From Didymodactylos carnosus (lineage: Eukaryota > Rotifera > Eurotatoria > Philodinida > Philodinidae): a stretch of 22,293 nt of DNA. Both the position numbers and the translations under genes were made by a program. Position 1 is the first letter of the stretch. The number at the start of each line of letters is the position of its first letter. Shown here piece by piece: positions 1-10,523 of this stretch. The DNA lies in assembly GCA_905250885.1 (NCBI GenBank), contig CAJNOQ010002876.1:1-22293 (forward strand), given 5' to 3'. Under the pieces are notes generated by a model. It was given only the letters and a program-made list of their open reading frames with translations. It searched no databases and was not told the DNA's origin.

Positions 1-1
1 T

Positions 2-902
2 AAAGCTGAAAATGGTGAACAAGTATTTCGAAAAGACATCGATCAACATCAGACCGGTTGGGAATATGTTTGTTTTACCGGTGATGATTATATTTTGACA
101 TGTCAAAAAAATACAAATTATATTGAAATATGAAATATTTCAAAAAATGAACTCATTCATAGAACAAATTATACAGATGAAATATTTTCTGTCAAATCGC
201 AAAGATCACATACAATAACAAATGAATCATATTTTCTTATCAAAATTCAGTTAAGAAATGACAAGATTGAATATTTAATAATTTTTGATAATAAAAAATT
301 TATTAAACTTGGACAGACAATGACAGACATAAATACGAATTTAATTGTTTATTCAGATTTAATAAATGTGTGTACTGATGTTTGTTGTTTAGATGAAACA
401 AAAATGTTATTTTATCACATTCCATATATAACCGACTTCGACAATGTAAATTTATATGAGGATAAAAGATTTATACAAACAAGAGTTGTCGAATTTCAAC
501 CATCAATTACCGGTCAATTTACTAATGCTTTTAAACTTTTTAATCATAAACAAAAACCACGATTTGTTTATATTACTGATTGTGATCAAATGTACATTAT
601 TCATAGTTGTGATTGTGAAAATATAGATTATGAAATACATAAAAATTATATTCCATCGACATATGCTTACGTTAAAATACCGATGGCAAGTGGATTGAAT
701 TATAAAGATGTGAAACCATTTGATCGACGATGGCTGACGGATAATAAGGTTATTTTATGTACAGCAGATCATACAGTCGACATTTATCGTTAGGAATGTA
801 AACAAGATAAAATAACAGATACATATATTCACAGTTATACTTTACTGTCTCATGTTGATGTACAATCCATGTCAATCATTGTAGGAGCAGTACTTCTTAG
901 GC
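2..902 (+). pseudogene. WD/beta-propeller protein, upstream visible exon (5'-partial, two in-frame stops)
   Basis: One reading frame runs from base 2 to 902 and is interrupted only by TGA at 131-133 and TAG at 791-793. The product is rich in aromatic, beta-strand-like segments typical of degenerate WD40 blades; the first stop falls in the context Ile-Glu-Ile-stop-Asn-Ile, where WD repeats usually have Trp. The exon probably ends at 902: the donor GTAAGT at 903 joins, in matching codon phase, to the acceptor at 2259-2260. The 5' end lies outside the window. The family is probably the C-terminal propeller of NACHT/WD (NWD-type) proteins, which are typically sensor or scaffold ATPases, but no NACHT domain is visible and this assignment is inference. 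With both stops real, the copy is a pseudogene or makes a truncated protein. Confidence 0.6.
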
Positions 903-934
903 GTAAGTGTCAGATGATCAAACTGTCTAACGTA

Positions 935-2010
935 CACTGTAAAAAATAAAAGTGTATTAGTAGGTGTGTAAAATGGCCTAAACATTCACTCTGTATCGAA
1001 AAATGTCTACTTTTTTTAGACTGTCAGTTTCAGTGTGTTAAAACATTTGAGTACTCTCTATTTTTCTCGCGAGCTACTGCATCAAATGGCAAAATAACGT
1101 CAAGATCGTGATTACCATCTTCAGAAGTATGGTGCCCGCAATTCAGAAATGCAGCACTATCGTAAATTTCGATCGAAAGCTACATAGTCGGATAGCACTA
1201 ACTGAGCTGATTTCGAATATTACCTTTTGATTCGAATTCGATCAAGTTTTCGAGGAGAAATCCTCAAGATACTGAGAAGGTATACAAATCTTCTAAAACG
1301 CCGCCTTCTTCTGAGAAAACAACGTGAAGCTTTTACCATTCCAGTTTCTGTTCTCGCCAATGTGAGAACAGAAAAATTAGACAGGTTTAAAAAATTAGGT
1401 ACTATTATCGCCAGAGATACTGCATCATGGATTTTTTAGAATGAGCATGTAATATGCGATGAAGCTCTAGACAACATTTCTGCATTCTCAATTTTATATG
1501 AGGAATCCAAAAATCACATTAACGAGAACAGAAACTGGAATGGTAAAAGCTTCACGTTGTTTTCTCAGAAGAAGATGGCATTTTTTGAAGATTTGTATAC
1601 CTTCTCAGTATCTTGAGGATTTCTCCTCGGAAACTTGATCGAATTCGAATCAAAAGGTAATATTCGAAATCAGCTCAGTTAGGGCTATCCGACTATGGAG
1701 CTTTCGACCGAGATAGTGCTGCATTTTTGAATTGTGGGCACCCTATATATACTGACATTTTGAGGCAAAACACATTAAAAAAAGTGAAAAAAGACATTGT
1801 TGTATGTGAAATTCGAACAACCGATCAATAAATCTCAAGTATTTTCGATTCTGACGATTTGCACAACTAGACTATATCATTGATTTCAATGTGTAAAGCT
1901 AGATGGTCACTTCTCAGTGTGTATTTTATATACCTACGCCGTGCATTATAGACCGTCACTAGGAATCGCAAGACGTTCACTTTCATTTACACACTCTTTT
2001 TTTCACAGTG
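935..2010. mobile_element. Outer element with CACTGT... terminal inverted repeats
   Basis: The left end CACTGTAAAAAATAAAAGTG (from 935) is matched on the opposite strand by the right end CACTGTGAAAAAAAGAGTGT (ending at 2010). TA precedes the left end (933-934), but TG follows the right end, so the target duplication is unclear. No coding sequence is present. It encloses the better-defined element at 1130-1743, giving a nested arrangement inside an intron. Terminal similarity is only about 20 bases, so the call is tentative. Confidence 0.4.
1130..1743. mobile_element. 614-bp foldback MITE with TA target site
   Basis: Two arms of roughly 230 bases (about 1130-1365 and 1510-1743) are near-perfect reverse complements. 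Ends are TGGTGCCCGCAATTC on the left and, reverse-complemented, GGGTGCCCACAATTC on the right. TA flanks both ends (1128-1129 and 1744-1745), as expected for Tc1/mariner-type insertion. There is no transposase, so it is non-autonomous. Short open frames inside it, including one at 1227-1439, are by-products of the repeat. The arms differ by scattered substitutions and small indels, so the insertion is not brand new. Confidence 0.75.
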
Positions 2011-2260
2011 TGAAACTTCGTACTATGTCGGTAAACATTCAACCTCAAGAGTCCCTGTGAAAATCGATGCTGATATCACTAATTAACTCCCTCCTCTATG
2101 ATAGAAGGCTAGTCTGGAGCAAAAAGTTTTGAAAAACGCCCCTAACGTAGGGCAGTTTTCCACCAAAAAGAAAAGTGCGATGTGCGAAACATCGCATGGG
2201 GGGAGGGTTCGGTCATTTGTACGCTAACTACGATATAATGAATCCTTTTCTCATTGCTAG

Positions 2261-3739
2261 GTAACTGGGGCTATTACGCTTTATGTACATTAGAGAATGG
2301 TGATGTTTACAAATACGATTTAACAATGATGAAATTTCCATTAACTACTAATGTTTCTTCTCCGCCAAGTTTGCCCCTATTCGATATCTCAAAATTTTAT
2401 ATTCGAAATAATTTTGCCATAACAATTGATGGAAGTAAATTGTGAGTATGTTAAAAAAAAACTGTTTGAGTTTAAGATTAGTGGAACTTCAGATAAACAT
2501 CTATGTAAATTATTATTATTTTAAGGCATTCTAACTGCTTTAATATTTCTTTTTCACAGTCGTGTAATCGTTTGGTCATTTATCAATGGATTAACAAGTG
2601 TTTTGGATATAGAATTATCCGATTATACTATAGTTTATTCTACCATCGTATTATCATATCTTTTAGTTCTTGATTCAAATAATAATGTCTATATTTATTC
2701 GATTGAAACAGGTGTTAAACAATGCCTATTTAAGACGATATTTGATTCTTCTGTTTACATTCATTCATTTGAAGAGTCTTTTTACATTCTCGACAGCTGT
2801 CACTCAACTTTATCGAAAATTGTAATCACCGCCGATGGTAATCCTACATTAATATATCTAACTGAACTAAAATTTGAGTATAAAACAATGATTAGTACAG
2901 TTACTCAATCAAAATTAGCTATTTTAGCTGACAATTATTCCAGCTTGGCTCTATACGATATGGTCACTCAAACTCTTGAGTACATATCAACTGCAGATCA
3001 TTTATTATACGATATTCGTAAAATTTATGGTATGACAAATAATGCGACGATTATTTTACATGATAATACAAATCATTTTCGTATATGGAATACTGAAACA
3101 AATGTTCAGCCTCACATAAAACTAGGCTATGCCGATATTTATGATCTGAAAACGGATCGATTTGTTAAATATAAGCGAAACACTACTAACGGAATTCATC
3201 ATCAACTCGTCACCTATGATCTAAACCGTAAACTGAGAGGTCAAATTACGATAAAATCAAAATGTGACAAGTTATGTTTAAATGAGAGTGGAACATATTT
3301 ATTTGTGATTGATAAAGATACTAGACAACTATATATGTTTCGGATAGAAGATGGAAAACAAATTGGAAAGCTATTTATCGAAAATATACGTGAAATAAGA
3401 GCAACGAATGATTATTTAATTATATCAAAATCAAATACATTATTAGTAACAATGATTGCTGATCCAAAACTTGAAAATATTCATAAAATCATTCAAACAC
3501 TGCCAAGCAGGTAAGAAAACGGTATTTCATAAATCCTGTAAACCGATTTGTATTTAATTCTTTTATTGTGAAATTGTTTCGATTCTTTTAGATCAGAATC
3601 CGATACCGTAAGACAAAGTTTACCTTTAATAACAATAAAACCAAAAGATTGGTCCGAATATTATTGCACTGAGACAAAATGGATCATCGATGAATTTTCG
3701 TCGTCAAAGATTTATGATGGTAGAAGCGATATACTATAG
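2261..3739 (+). CDS. WD/beta-propeller protein, last three exons
   Basis: Three exons continue the frame of the exon ending at 902: 2261-2441, 2560-3510 and 3592-3739. Introns are 2442-2559 (GTGAGT...TTTCACAG) and 3511-3591 (GTAAGA...TTTTAG), and codon phase is kept across both. The stop is TAG at 3737-3739. The encoded part is about 415 residues with no internal stop. It contains repeated blade-like strings such as Val-Ile-Val-Trp-Ser near its start and Arg-Ile-Trp-Asn near 3090, and it ends the propeller with Gln-Thr-Leu-Pro-Ser-Arg, like NACHT/WD proteins, followed by a short acidic tail. No transmembrane segment or signal peptide is seen. Being open here while the upstream exon is broken suggests recent inactivation or an alternative transcript. 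Function beyond a protein-binding propeller cannot be read from the sequence. Confidence 0.6.
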
Positions 3740-4254
3740 GATATCGCTTAATAAATGTGAACATCTTCGTCGATATTGTTCTAAATTGTTTGTTTTATAG
3801 TTGAGATAGTCATTTGTTTCTTGCAGGACTTGAACCATTTGTTATAGCTGTTGCATACGTACTTCCAGTGGAGCTATCTTTTGCTGAGTTTATCTTCTGC
3901 TGGAATGGATTACTACTGAGTGCATTTTGAACGATTGAGCCAATTAATGATCTTTGAAATATCACAGCTGTAATAATTTTCGATACGAATTCTTCTTCGT
4001 GTTCTTTGTAGTGAAATGCTTTATGGTACATCTCCAATAGCTTCTTCACGCAGACCATCAGTCTAAAGGTAAACCTACAAACTTATTTTCACGGAAAGTG
4101 TGTTATGAGAGACCTTTTAGGAATCAAAAAATGACTAGTTCTCTCTTTTCCAGGATGGATAAATAAACTTAAAAGAATTTTCCTGGTTTACATCTGCACT
4201 ACAGAGCTTAAATTCCTACCTAGTCTCTATCTTAGTTTCATAAAATTAACATGA
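3740..4254. other. Intergenic, no gene recognised
   Basis: After the stop at 3739 the sequence has no splice-linked coding frame that I can support. A minus-strand open frame of 82 codons at 3810-4058 has no recognisable motif. Confidence 0.4.
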
Positions 4255-4875
4255 GTTGCCTGATTCGAGTTCGAATATAAATGGATCTCAACTGCTTACT
4301 ATCACTTCGAAAATAAATGGTTGGACATAACAATATATATACATAGGTAGGATTATATCTTGTAGATGCAGATTTAATTAGGAATAGATTTAGTTTTATT
4401 TATACATATATACATAGATAGATAGGGTATGTCCTGTAGACGCAGATTTAGTTAGGAATAGATTTAGTTTTATTTCGGGGTAATCATATCTAAAACGTAT
4501 GTTTTTGTATGCGAGTGGGTTTGCAGCAATTGTTGGACGTTAGATTCAAGGTGGGAGTAGTGAGAGTGAGAGAAAAAACAACATGCCAGGCGGCACGAAA
4601 TAAATATGGTGTATGTCTAAAAGTCTAAAAAACTGAATGTCTAAAGACTGTATCTCTAAAAGTCCAAATGTCTAAAAGTCTAAAATACCCTACCTATCTA
4701 TGTATGTATGTATAAATAAAACTAAATCTACAACTACAGGACATATCCCTACCTATGTATGTATATATCATTGAATATATATATATGTATATGGATATAG
4801 ATGTAGATCTATATTTATAGATATAGATATAGATATAAAGAATATGCATTTATATTCCAACTCGAATTAGGCAAC
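4255..4875. mobile_element. 621-bp foldback element with GTTGCCT termini and internal direct repeats
   Basis: The left end GTTGCCTGATTCGAGTTCGA (4255) and the reverse complement of the right end, GTTGCCTAATTCGAGTTGGA (4875), agree over about 28 bases. Inside, a unit of about 65-70 bases is directly duplicated at 4340-4401 and 4411-4475, and part of it recurs inverted at 4684-4770. The middle (4613-4684) repeats short phrases such as GTCTAAAAGTCTAAAA. TATA-rich microsatellite-like sequence fills 4770-4840. No coding capacity and no clear target duplication. Confidence 0.6.
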
Positions 4876-5109
4876 TACCCAAAATTAATGCAATGTCTTA
4901 TCCATATTTTAACTCAGAGGCGTATGCTCAGCGTCGCTTGTTAAATGAGTGTCTATTTATGCCGAAAGTGATATAAAACTTTAAACTAAAATTGAAAACG
5001 GGGACGCTGAAATACCGTCAAGTCAAAACGACTCGAATTTGGCTATCTTCCAAGTAAAATTAACCGTGTTGAAATATATGATTGATGAGAAAAATTAGAA
5101 ATCAGAAAG

Positions 5110-6160
5110 ATTGATGACCAAATTGTGATGTTTAAAACCAGACTGTCGCAACAATACCAAGAAATTCTTGACAGACATTTTACGATAAGAGAAAAAGTTG
5201 ACAGAAAAAATCTTGAGCTTAAGCTTTATTTTTTAGAACAAGGATTAAAAGAAGCCAGCGAGCGATAGTTAAGGCAGGTGCCTGCCATTCCTATCACGCA
5301 ACGTATGGTTTACTATTCCAGGCGACGAACACAGCGACATTACTGATGCCACGACAAAAACAGATGTTACGGAAAGGCATGTTTATCGGAACAATACTGA
5401 GGCCCTGGGACGATTACGAAATGAAATAAAAGTCGTGATTGATCGAAGAAAAAAGAAATATGAAAAGCAGCATTCTACCAAAGATCCATAGTTTGCACAA
5501 AAGCCGAGACTACTTGGAAAATGGCTTTGCGAAGCCTATATAGAAATAAATAAACATCCGCCGAAGAAAAGGACTGAGAGTACGAACCTGCTGTTAAACG
5601 ACTTATTCAGCAGAAATCATATACCAAGAAAGGTATACGAGGAATTGAAACTGCCAACAGACTGCGAGTTACCACATTTATCTTATAATTCAAAAGATCA
5701 CAAATCAGGTGCACCATTGAGGCCAATAGTAGTGCAGCTAAAATCTCCTGTAGAACGTATATCACAATTCTTAGACAAAACATTACGACCGAGATATGGA
5801 CAACATACGACTCATTATACATTAGAGAATACAGATGCGTTTTCGAACCATCTCGAAAAGCATCCCATAACCGAAGACAGCATCCTGACCGCTTTTGATA
5901 TAACCGGTTTGTATACGGTGAACCATCAGAAACAGTCAATATCTGCGTTGTGTAGGCTACTGACAGCGAGAAAAAGTTCAAAATTAGTAACATATCAATT
6001 AATACTTTCGTCAAGTTGATTCGACATACGTTAGATAATTCGTGTTTTGCATATAGAGAAAGACTCTTCAAACAGATAGGAAGAGGCGCTTTGGGTAGTG
6101 CTGTAACTCAGGTATTGACAGATGTATATATATGAATGGGTGAAAGTAAAATAAGCCGCT
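5110..6160 (+). pseudogene. Penelope-like retroelement (Athena-like) reverse transcriptase, degenerate
   Basis: Coding-like sequence in shifting plus-strand frames. 5110-5268 encodes a charged, helix-prone segment ending in TAG. The next frame runs from 5273, with TAG at 5489-5491, through a clear reverse transcriptase region at 5645-6019. That region has Leu-Pro-His-Leu-Ser-Tyr, Lys-Asp-His-Lys, Pro-Leu-Arg-Pro-Ile-Val, a Ser-Gln-Phe-Leu-Asp-Lys motif and Thr-Ala-Phe-Asp-Ile-Thr-Gly-Leu-Tyr, the palm motif with its first catalytic Asp. After a frameshift near 6010 the pattern resumes with Gly-Ala-Leu-Gly-Ser-Ala and a helix ending near 6160. The YxDD motif and C-terminal domain are not found. 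Penelope-like elements copy RNA into DNA; the Athena group of rotifers lacks the usual endonuclease and is tied to chromosome ends. This copy is dead: stops, at least two frameshifts and no 3' part. Confidence 0.75.
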
Positions 6161-7800
6161 GTCACACTATATACTGTTTTAAATGTGTCTCCTAGCGCAT
6201 GTCGATAAAATATTACCATTTCTTTTACAACTGAGTGATCGCAGCTGTGTTCTGCGAAATTCGAGCATAAAAAGCACTATAAACCATAAAGATTTATCTT
6301 TGTTTCCAAAAAACAATATACACGACGAAAAAAAAGGATATACCCTTACCAAGAGAAGGTGTAAGTAAAGATCGAAACAATAGAAACACGAAAATCTCAA
6401 ATTTTGGACATATTGCAGAGTGCAAAATGTTGCATCAGTTTGTTTCCAGTTCGTTCGTCGTAAAAGCCGTTAAGGATACGATGCACCGTCTGCGTGCAAC
6501 TACGAAACACAAACGGATCTAGCTTCAGGAAGCATCCATCTTTTTATCAAATCATTTGAGTTCCACTTTTCTGACAAGCTTAATTCTGTTACTCTACCAT
6601 CTTTAAAATAGTTTCTTTTTGAGTTTTGAAAGTTGTGTTTTTTTAAAGTAACACACCTACTTTTCGAAAATATTTAGACTATTGTCTCCTGGTTTGCTCT
6701 GGACATTTGACGTTGTTCTTCCTTATTCAATATCAAAAGCTGAATAGAAATAATGATATCTAATTTTTTTGGGACGTAAGATGAAATACGTTAATTAGGA
6801 GCAGAGGGCTGAGGGTCCTCCGGGACCATTTCAAATAAAAAATTGCTTCTTTCTGTTTTCCGTACCTGTAGATGATATTCGAGAGGATTTTTGTAAAACT
6901 GATTTTTCTAGAAACCTGTGAAAACGTTTTTTGTCCAATTCAAAAGCTCAAAGGTTATCTGAAATGCTGAAGTAATGAACTTCCTATAAAATGAGACCTT
7001 TACGACATTTATTCTTCTGCATAATATCGATCTCTAATACTCGAATAGTTATCTGATAGGTAGTGTTCGATCACTATCTATTTTCGCTAAAAACTCAAAA
7101 ACGCAGAAGTCATCCAAAATAAATCATTAATCAAATCTTTCAGGATCTAGCTGATCGTATGTGCACTACATTATAGAGCTCGTTTAAAAATCAATGGAAA
7201 ATATCTTGCTTCCTGGAAAGGCTTTCCAAAAATGTCCGGAAAAGAAGGGAATATTTTTTAGTGATCTTAAGTACAGAATTAGATTCAGCATTATTTTCTA
7301 TCAATTTTGATAAGCACGGTATGTGAAATATGACTAGATGAAATAAATAACCTGTTTTTAGCTACTTTTACCAGAAATTATAAAATTATCTGAAAGCCGC
7401 GCTCTCTAACTATTTTCGTTCTCCAATTATTTCAAAAATCTTTGCACTCACTTATTTATGGAACGAATACTTACCAGCTGCTAAGGCTAACAATAGATGA
7501 TCTACCAAAACTGCGCACCAATAGTGCGATACGTATAATATCTGCAGTCCACAATACATGGAGTATGTAACTAATCTTCTGATTAATACCATCTAATATG
7601 TCTTTATCCAGAAACTGAAACGTCTCCCCTATAGGATTGAAGTTTTAGATCTGTACTATTGAGAAATAAAATATTGAACGTAATGGATCGACTGTACTAA
7701 TGATACAGTAGAGTTTTACTGCATATTTAACCTAAATAATGGAGAGAGCTATCTAAAATAGCAATACAAGATTCGAAGCGCGTACTTAACGGTTGCTCGG
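6161..7800. other. Long stretch without a supported gene
   Basis: No exon chain is convincing on either strand. A plus-strand frame open at about 6300-6522 gives a basic, helix-like peptide ending in TAG after Lys-His-Lys-Arg-Ile. It could be a tail of the neighbouring Penelope-like element or chance. The rest is AT-rich sequence with many stops in all frames; I see no clear repeat unit. Confidence 0.4.
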
Positions 7801-7983
7801 AACGATTTCGAGAAAGTCGTTGAAAAACTTGTTTACAATCATTTACCTTCTTTGATTAATTCCCCAAACCTCCTGAATTCAAGCAAATATGGATTTTGTC
7901 CTTCCATAGTCGATGCTTTATTAGTCCTTATGCAAAAGGGTTATCAGTACTTCGAGGAGAAAGGCAGACATATTCGTGCCTAG
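7801..7983 (+). pseudogene. Non-LTR retrotransposon (LINE) reverse transcriptase fragment
   Basis: A short frame from about 7807 to a TAG at 7981-7983 reads like the start of a jockey/CR1-type reverse transcriptase domain: Phe-Glu-Lys-Val-Val-Glu-Lys-Leu, then Asn-His-Leu-Pro, then Lys-Tyr-Gly-Phe-Cys-Pro-Ser, then Asp-Ala-Leu-Leu-Val-Leu. The stop precedes Val-Asp-Phe, where the first catalytic Asp region should begin. About 58 codons survive; upstream endonuclease and downstream palm are absent. It is on the opposite strand from the LINE piece at 13667-14236 and covers a different part of the domain. Confidence 0.6.
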
Positions 7984-8204
7984 GTTGATTTTGAAACGTA
8001 TTTGGCACTTTGCTACTGCATCATATTCTTTTTTAAAAAAAACTAGTGTATAGTAAGTATATTAGATATTATAGGTCTTATGTTAACTATCTCATCGTAT
8101 AAAAGAATGGCGGCAAATCAATGCAACTGATTAAAAATGTGATTATAGGGCCATTAATGCTGTGGGAACTAAAACAGACGCTAGGCTTTTTCTCATAAAA
8201 AGAT

Positions 8205-8212
8205 TATATAAA
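8205..8212 (+). promoter_or_regulatory. Candidate TATA box for the secreted-protein gene
   Basis: TATATAAA lies 114 bases upstream of the ATG at 8326. A start of transcription about 25-30 bases downstream would give a leader of about 85-90 bases. The region is AT-rich, so chance occurrence is possible. Confidence 0.35.
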
Positions 8213-8325
8213 GAAATAATTTTATGCCATTATTAGTTCTCGATCTCTTTCAAGACTTAGGTAATATATATTTTCAAGATATTCATTATACATTGTTTAT
8301 TTCAAGTATAGTCTTTAAATTTAGA

Positions 8326-8856
8326 ATGCAACAGAAAATTTTCTTCTTAGCTGTTTTGGCTGGAGTTTGCGCATGTGGATTTGGATTAGATTTAGCACAT
8401 GTTCAGACTGCCCAGCAACAATTCGAAGCTGAGGCACGCGGTCTTATCTCTGACTTTTACGGAACAGTTTTGTATAAACCATTGAATCATCTTGTTACCA
8501 GTGAGTAAAAATAAGTATCGTTTCTCAAGAAATCCTATTGTATTTTTGTTCCAGCACTTTCCTTACTTGGTGCTCAATTACTTGCCGGTATTGCTGAACA
8601 AGGTATTCCAGCTCCAAATGGACGAACGGTACAAATGACTGAAGCTCAACTTCGGGGATTTTGGAATGATCTTTTGGTCGGAATTCTAAAACCAATTGAA
8701 CAAGCTGTGCAAAGTAAGAATCACATCAATTCACCATGCTCACATATGTCATCATTTTTATTGTATATCTGAATTTCAGCTGCGGCATTACTGGGTGCTC
8801 AAGTTCTGGCAGGAATCGGAACAGAGGGAATCAGTCTTGGCAAACGTCATCTCTAA
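8326..8856 (+). CDS. Small secreted protein made of two copies of one module (three exons)
   Basis: Exons 8326-8500, 8555-8713 and 8780-8856 encode 136 residues, stop TAA at 8854-8856. Introns of 54 and 66 bases begin GTGAGT and GTAAGA and end TTCCAG and TTTCAG; both are phase 1. ATG at 8326 is preferred over the in-frame upstream ATG at 8224 because it begins a textbook signal peptide: Met-Gln-Gln-Lys, then a hydrophobic core to about residue 20. The mature chain has no Cys. It has two related modules of about 40 residues, each ending in Leu-Leu-Gly-Ala-Gln-(Leu/Val)-Leu-Ala-Gly-Ile with Glu-(Gln/Gly)-Gly-Ile nearby. Each intron interrupts its module at the same codon, just before that motif. 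A tail with Lys-Arg-His-Leu follows. I do not recognise the family; an extracellular, helical, possibly lipid- or membrane-interacting protein is a guess. The gene shows no damage. Confidence 0.75.
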
Positions 8857-8863
8857 GAAGACA

Positions 8864-8869
8864 AATAAA
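8864..8869 (+). terminator. Polyadenylation signal AATAAA
   Basis: AATAAA begins 8 bases after the stop codon of the secreted-protein gene. A second AATAAA at 8992-8997 could serve a longer transcript. Confidence 0.45.
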
Positions 8870-10523
8870 GCGGTACTTTTTAGATAACATAAATGTAGCA
8901 ATATGGATTTCCTAATGTGTTTTTTTCAAAGAAAATTTAGATGCTATTTGTTCCGTTGCAGTGTTTTAATCGTAGTATCACTTCTAGTGAAAATAAAGAT
9001 TCCATGTTATTGTTTTTTTCATATTCGTAAACCCGTCAGTTATGGAGGCTTGCGGCACAAGATAAGAGGATGACCATTACTTTTCACCTTCGACTCCATC
9101 TAGTGGATTTTTCAACGATGATATGTTACATTGCCTAATACACTATTATGTGGAGATTATGATCAGAATGCTAGATTTAGGGCTCATTCCACCCTAAAAA
9201 ACTATTTCGGTAACAATAAGTAAGGGCTGTAGGCCGTCTCGATAAACAAAGGATGGTGGTTAACTTCACCAGAAAATGGTTCCTCGTTTCTTTTAGTCAT
9301 TTTGACTTGGCTATTGTAGAAAAGACGTTTGGCCTCATTTTTCAGTTATTCTTATGGAAAATAAGCTCAAAATACGTTTTTTACATAGATTATTTTGAGA
9401 TTCCATCAGACGATGTCGTTCTTAGACAAAATAATATTTTTGAAAAATCCAGCATTGATTTCAGACAAACGTTGATACGTCATTTCAATAGGAAGAAATT
9501 ACTTTTACAAGACATAAATTGACCTAAAAGACGGTATCAGCAATATTTTAAGTACTTTTTTCTTCATATACAAACGAGGATCTAACTTGATTTAGAAAAA
9601 TAGCCAATGAAAAACGATTTACTTTTTCCGGAATCAGTTGTGTTATTTTATAACTAATTAAAAATTATTAGGAAAACCGGGATCATTTGTGCGAAATTAC
9701 AGTAGAGTAAAACGGTGCGAAATTACATAGTAAATAGGATCAGTTGTGCTTAATTTCCGGAATAAAAAGTGTATAAGTGTCGATAACTGACGCTGAAAAA
9801 AAAATTAGTTTTTAAAGCAACCCTCCCTATAGTCGGTTGGTTTTCCAGAAGTCTTCAGTGAGCACAGAATAGTTTTTACTCATTTTAACTACAGAACCGT
9901 ATTAAGCAGATAAAATCGAGTATACCACGGTATTCTGGCATAGTTTGGATTAATTTTGAGTGAGTTGTGAATTTTCTAATTTTACGTGACAACAGGCAAA
10001 AATGGGCTAATATTGATTTTCACGAGGTTTTTGAATTTTTTCTGACAAACTAACATTACTATGAGAGCCAGGAGAGGCGTTAATCTATATTCCATATATT
10101 TTGGGAGCTCCCAACATCAACTTTAGTGAATAGATAGGTCTTCGGAAAATCCCTGTAACTCCCAAACCAAAAGAGATGTAGAGGCGGGACTTGTGCACTT
10201 ATAAAGAGTACACTACAGAGAATAGAATCAATATTTTAAAATTAATAATCCTCTTTTTACTTCGAAATGGACAGCTTTTGGACTTTCTACAGCGAGATTT
10301 ACCGTGGTAGACCTGAATCGGAGCCCTAATTTTTTCTCAGTTTCACTCCCTATCATCTCCTCTATCGAATACTAAAAACGCATGATTCTAGCTCTTACCG
10401 TTAAAAAGTTATTCGAAAAATTCTGGGGATGATTGTTTTTATGAGTGTTATGTTTTTATGAGCGGATAGTAGAAATGCTAGATGCTCTTTGCTTAAGTCT
10501 GAATAAAGTGATCAGGTCATCAC
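8870..10523. other. Intergenic, no gene recognised
   Basis: No supported exon. A plus-strand open frame at 9253-9522 (89 codons) has no motif. Around 9635-9770 the phrases CGGAATCAGTTGTG, GGGATCATTTGTGCG and AGGATCAGTTGTGC recur, together with two copies of GTGCGAAATTACA, suggesting a small decayed repeat. Confidence 0.4.

Larger units (their letters stand above)
903..2260 (+). other. Large intron of the WD-type gene, filled by repeats
   Basis: Donor GTAAGT at 903-908 and acceptor TGCTAG ending at 2260 join exons in phase (one base plus two bases make an Arg codon). The intron is 1358 bases, against 118 and 81 for the other introns of this gene. Most of the extra length is the inverted-repeat structure at 935-2010. 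The 3' part holds two small hairpins: 2131-2160 (GAAAAACGCCC / GGGCAGTTTTC) and 2176-2196 (TGCGATGT / ACATCGCA). Confidence 0.55.

Noticed and set aside
1227-1439. Plus-strand open frame of 70 codons
   Set aside because: It lies in the left arm and spacer of the 1130-1743 foldback and is explained by the repeat.
3810-4058. Minus-strand open frame of 82 codons
   Set aside because: No motif, no splice partner, and composition like the surrounding intergenic DNA.
5330-5360. Hammerhead ribozyme core near the Penelope-like element
   Set aside because: A CTGATG-like string is present but I could not find the matching GAAA core and stems in the right spacing.
5607-6071. Minus-strand open frame of 154 codons
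   Set aside because: It overlaps the Penelope-like reverse transcriptase region on the plus strand, whose motifs are clear; the minus frame has none.
9253-9522. Plus-strand open frame of 89 codons
   Set aside because: Length is unremarkable for this region and no family or exon context supports it.
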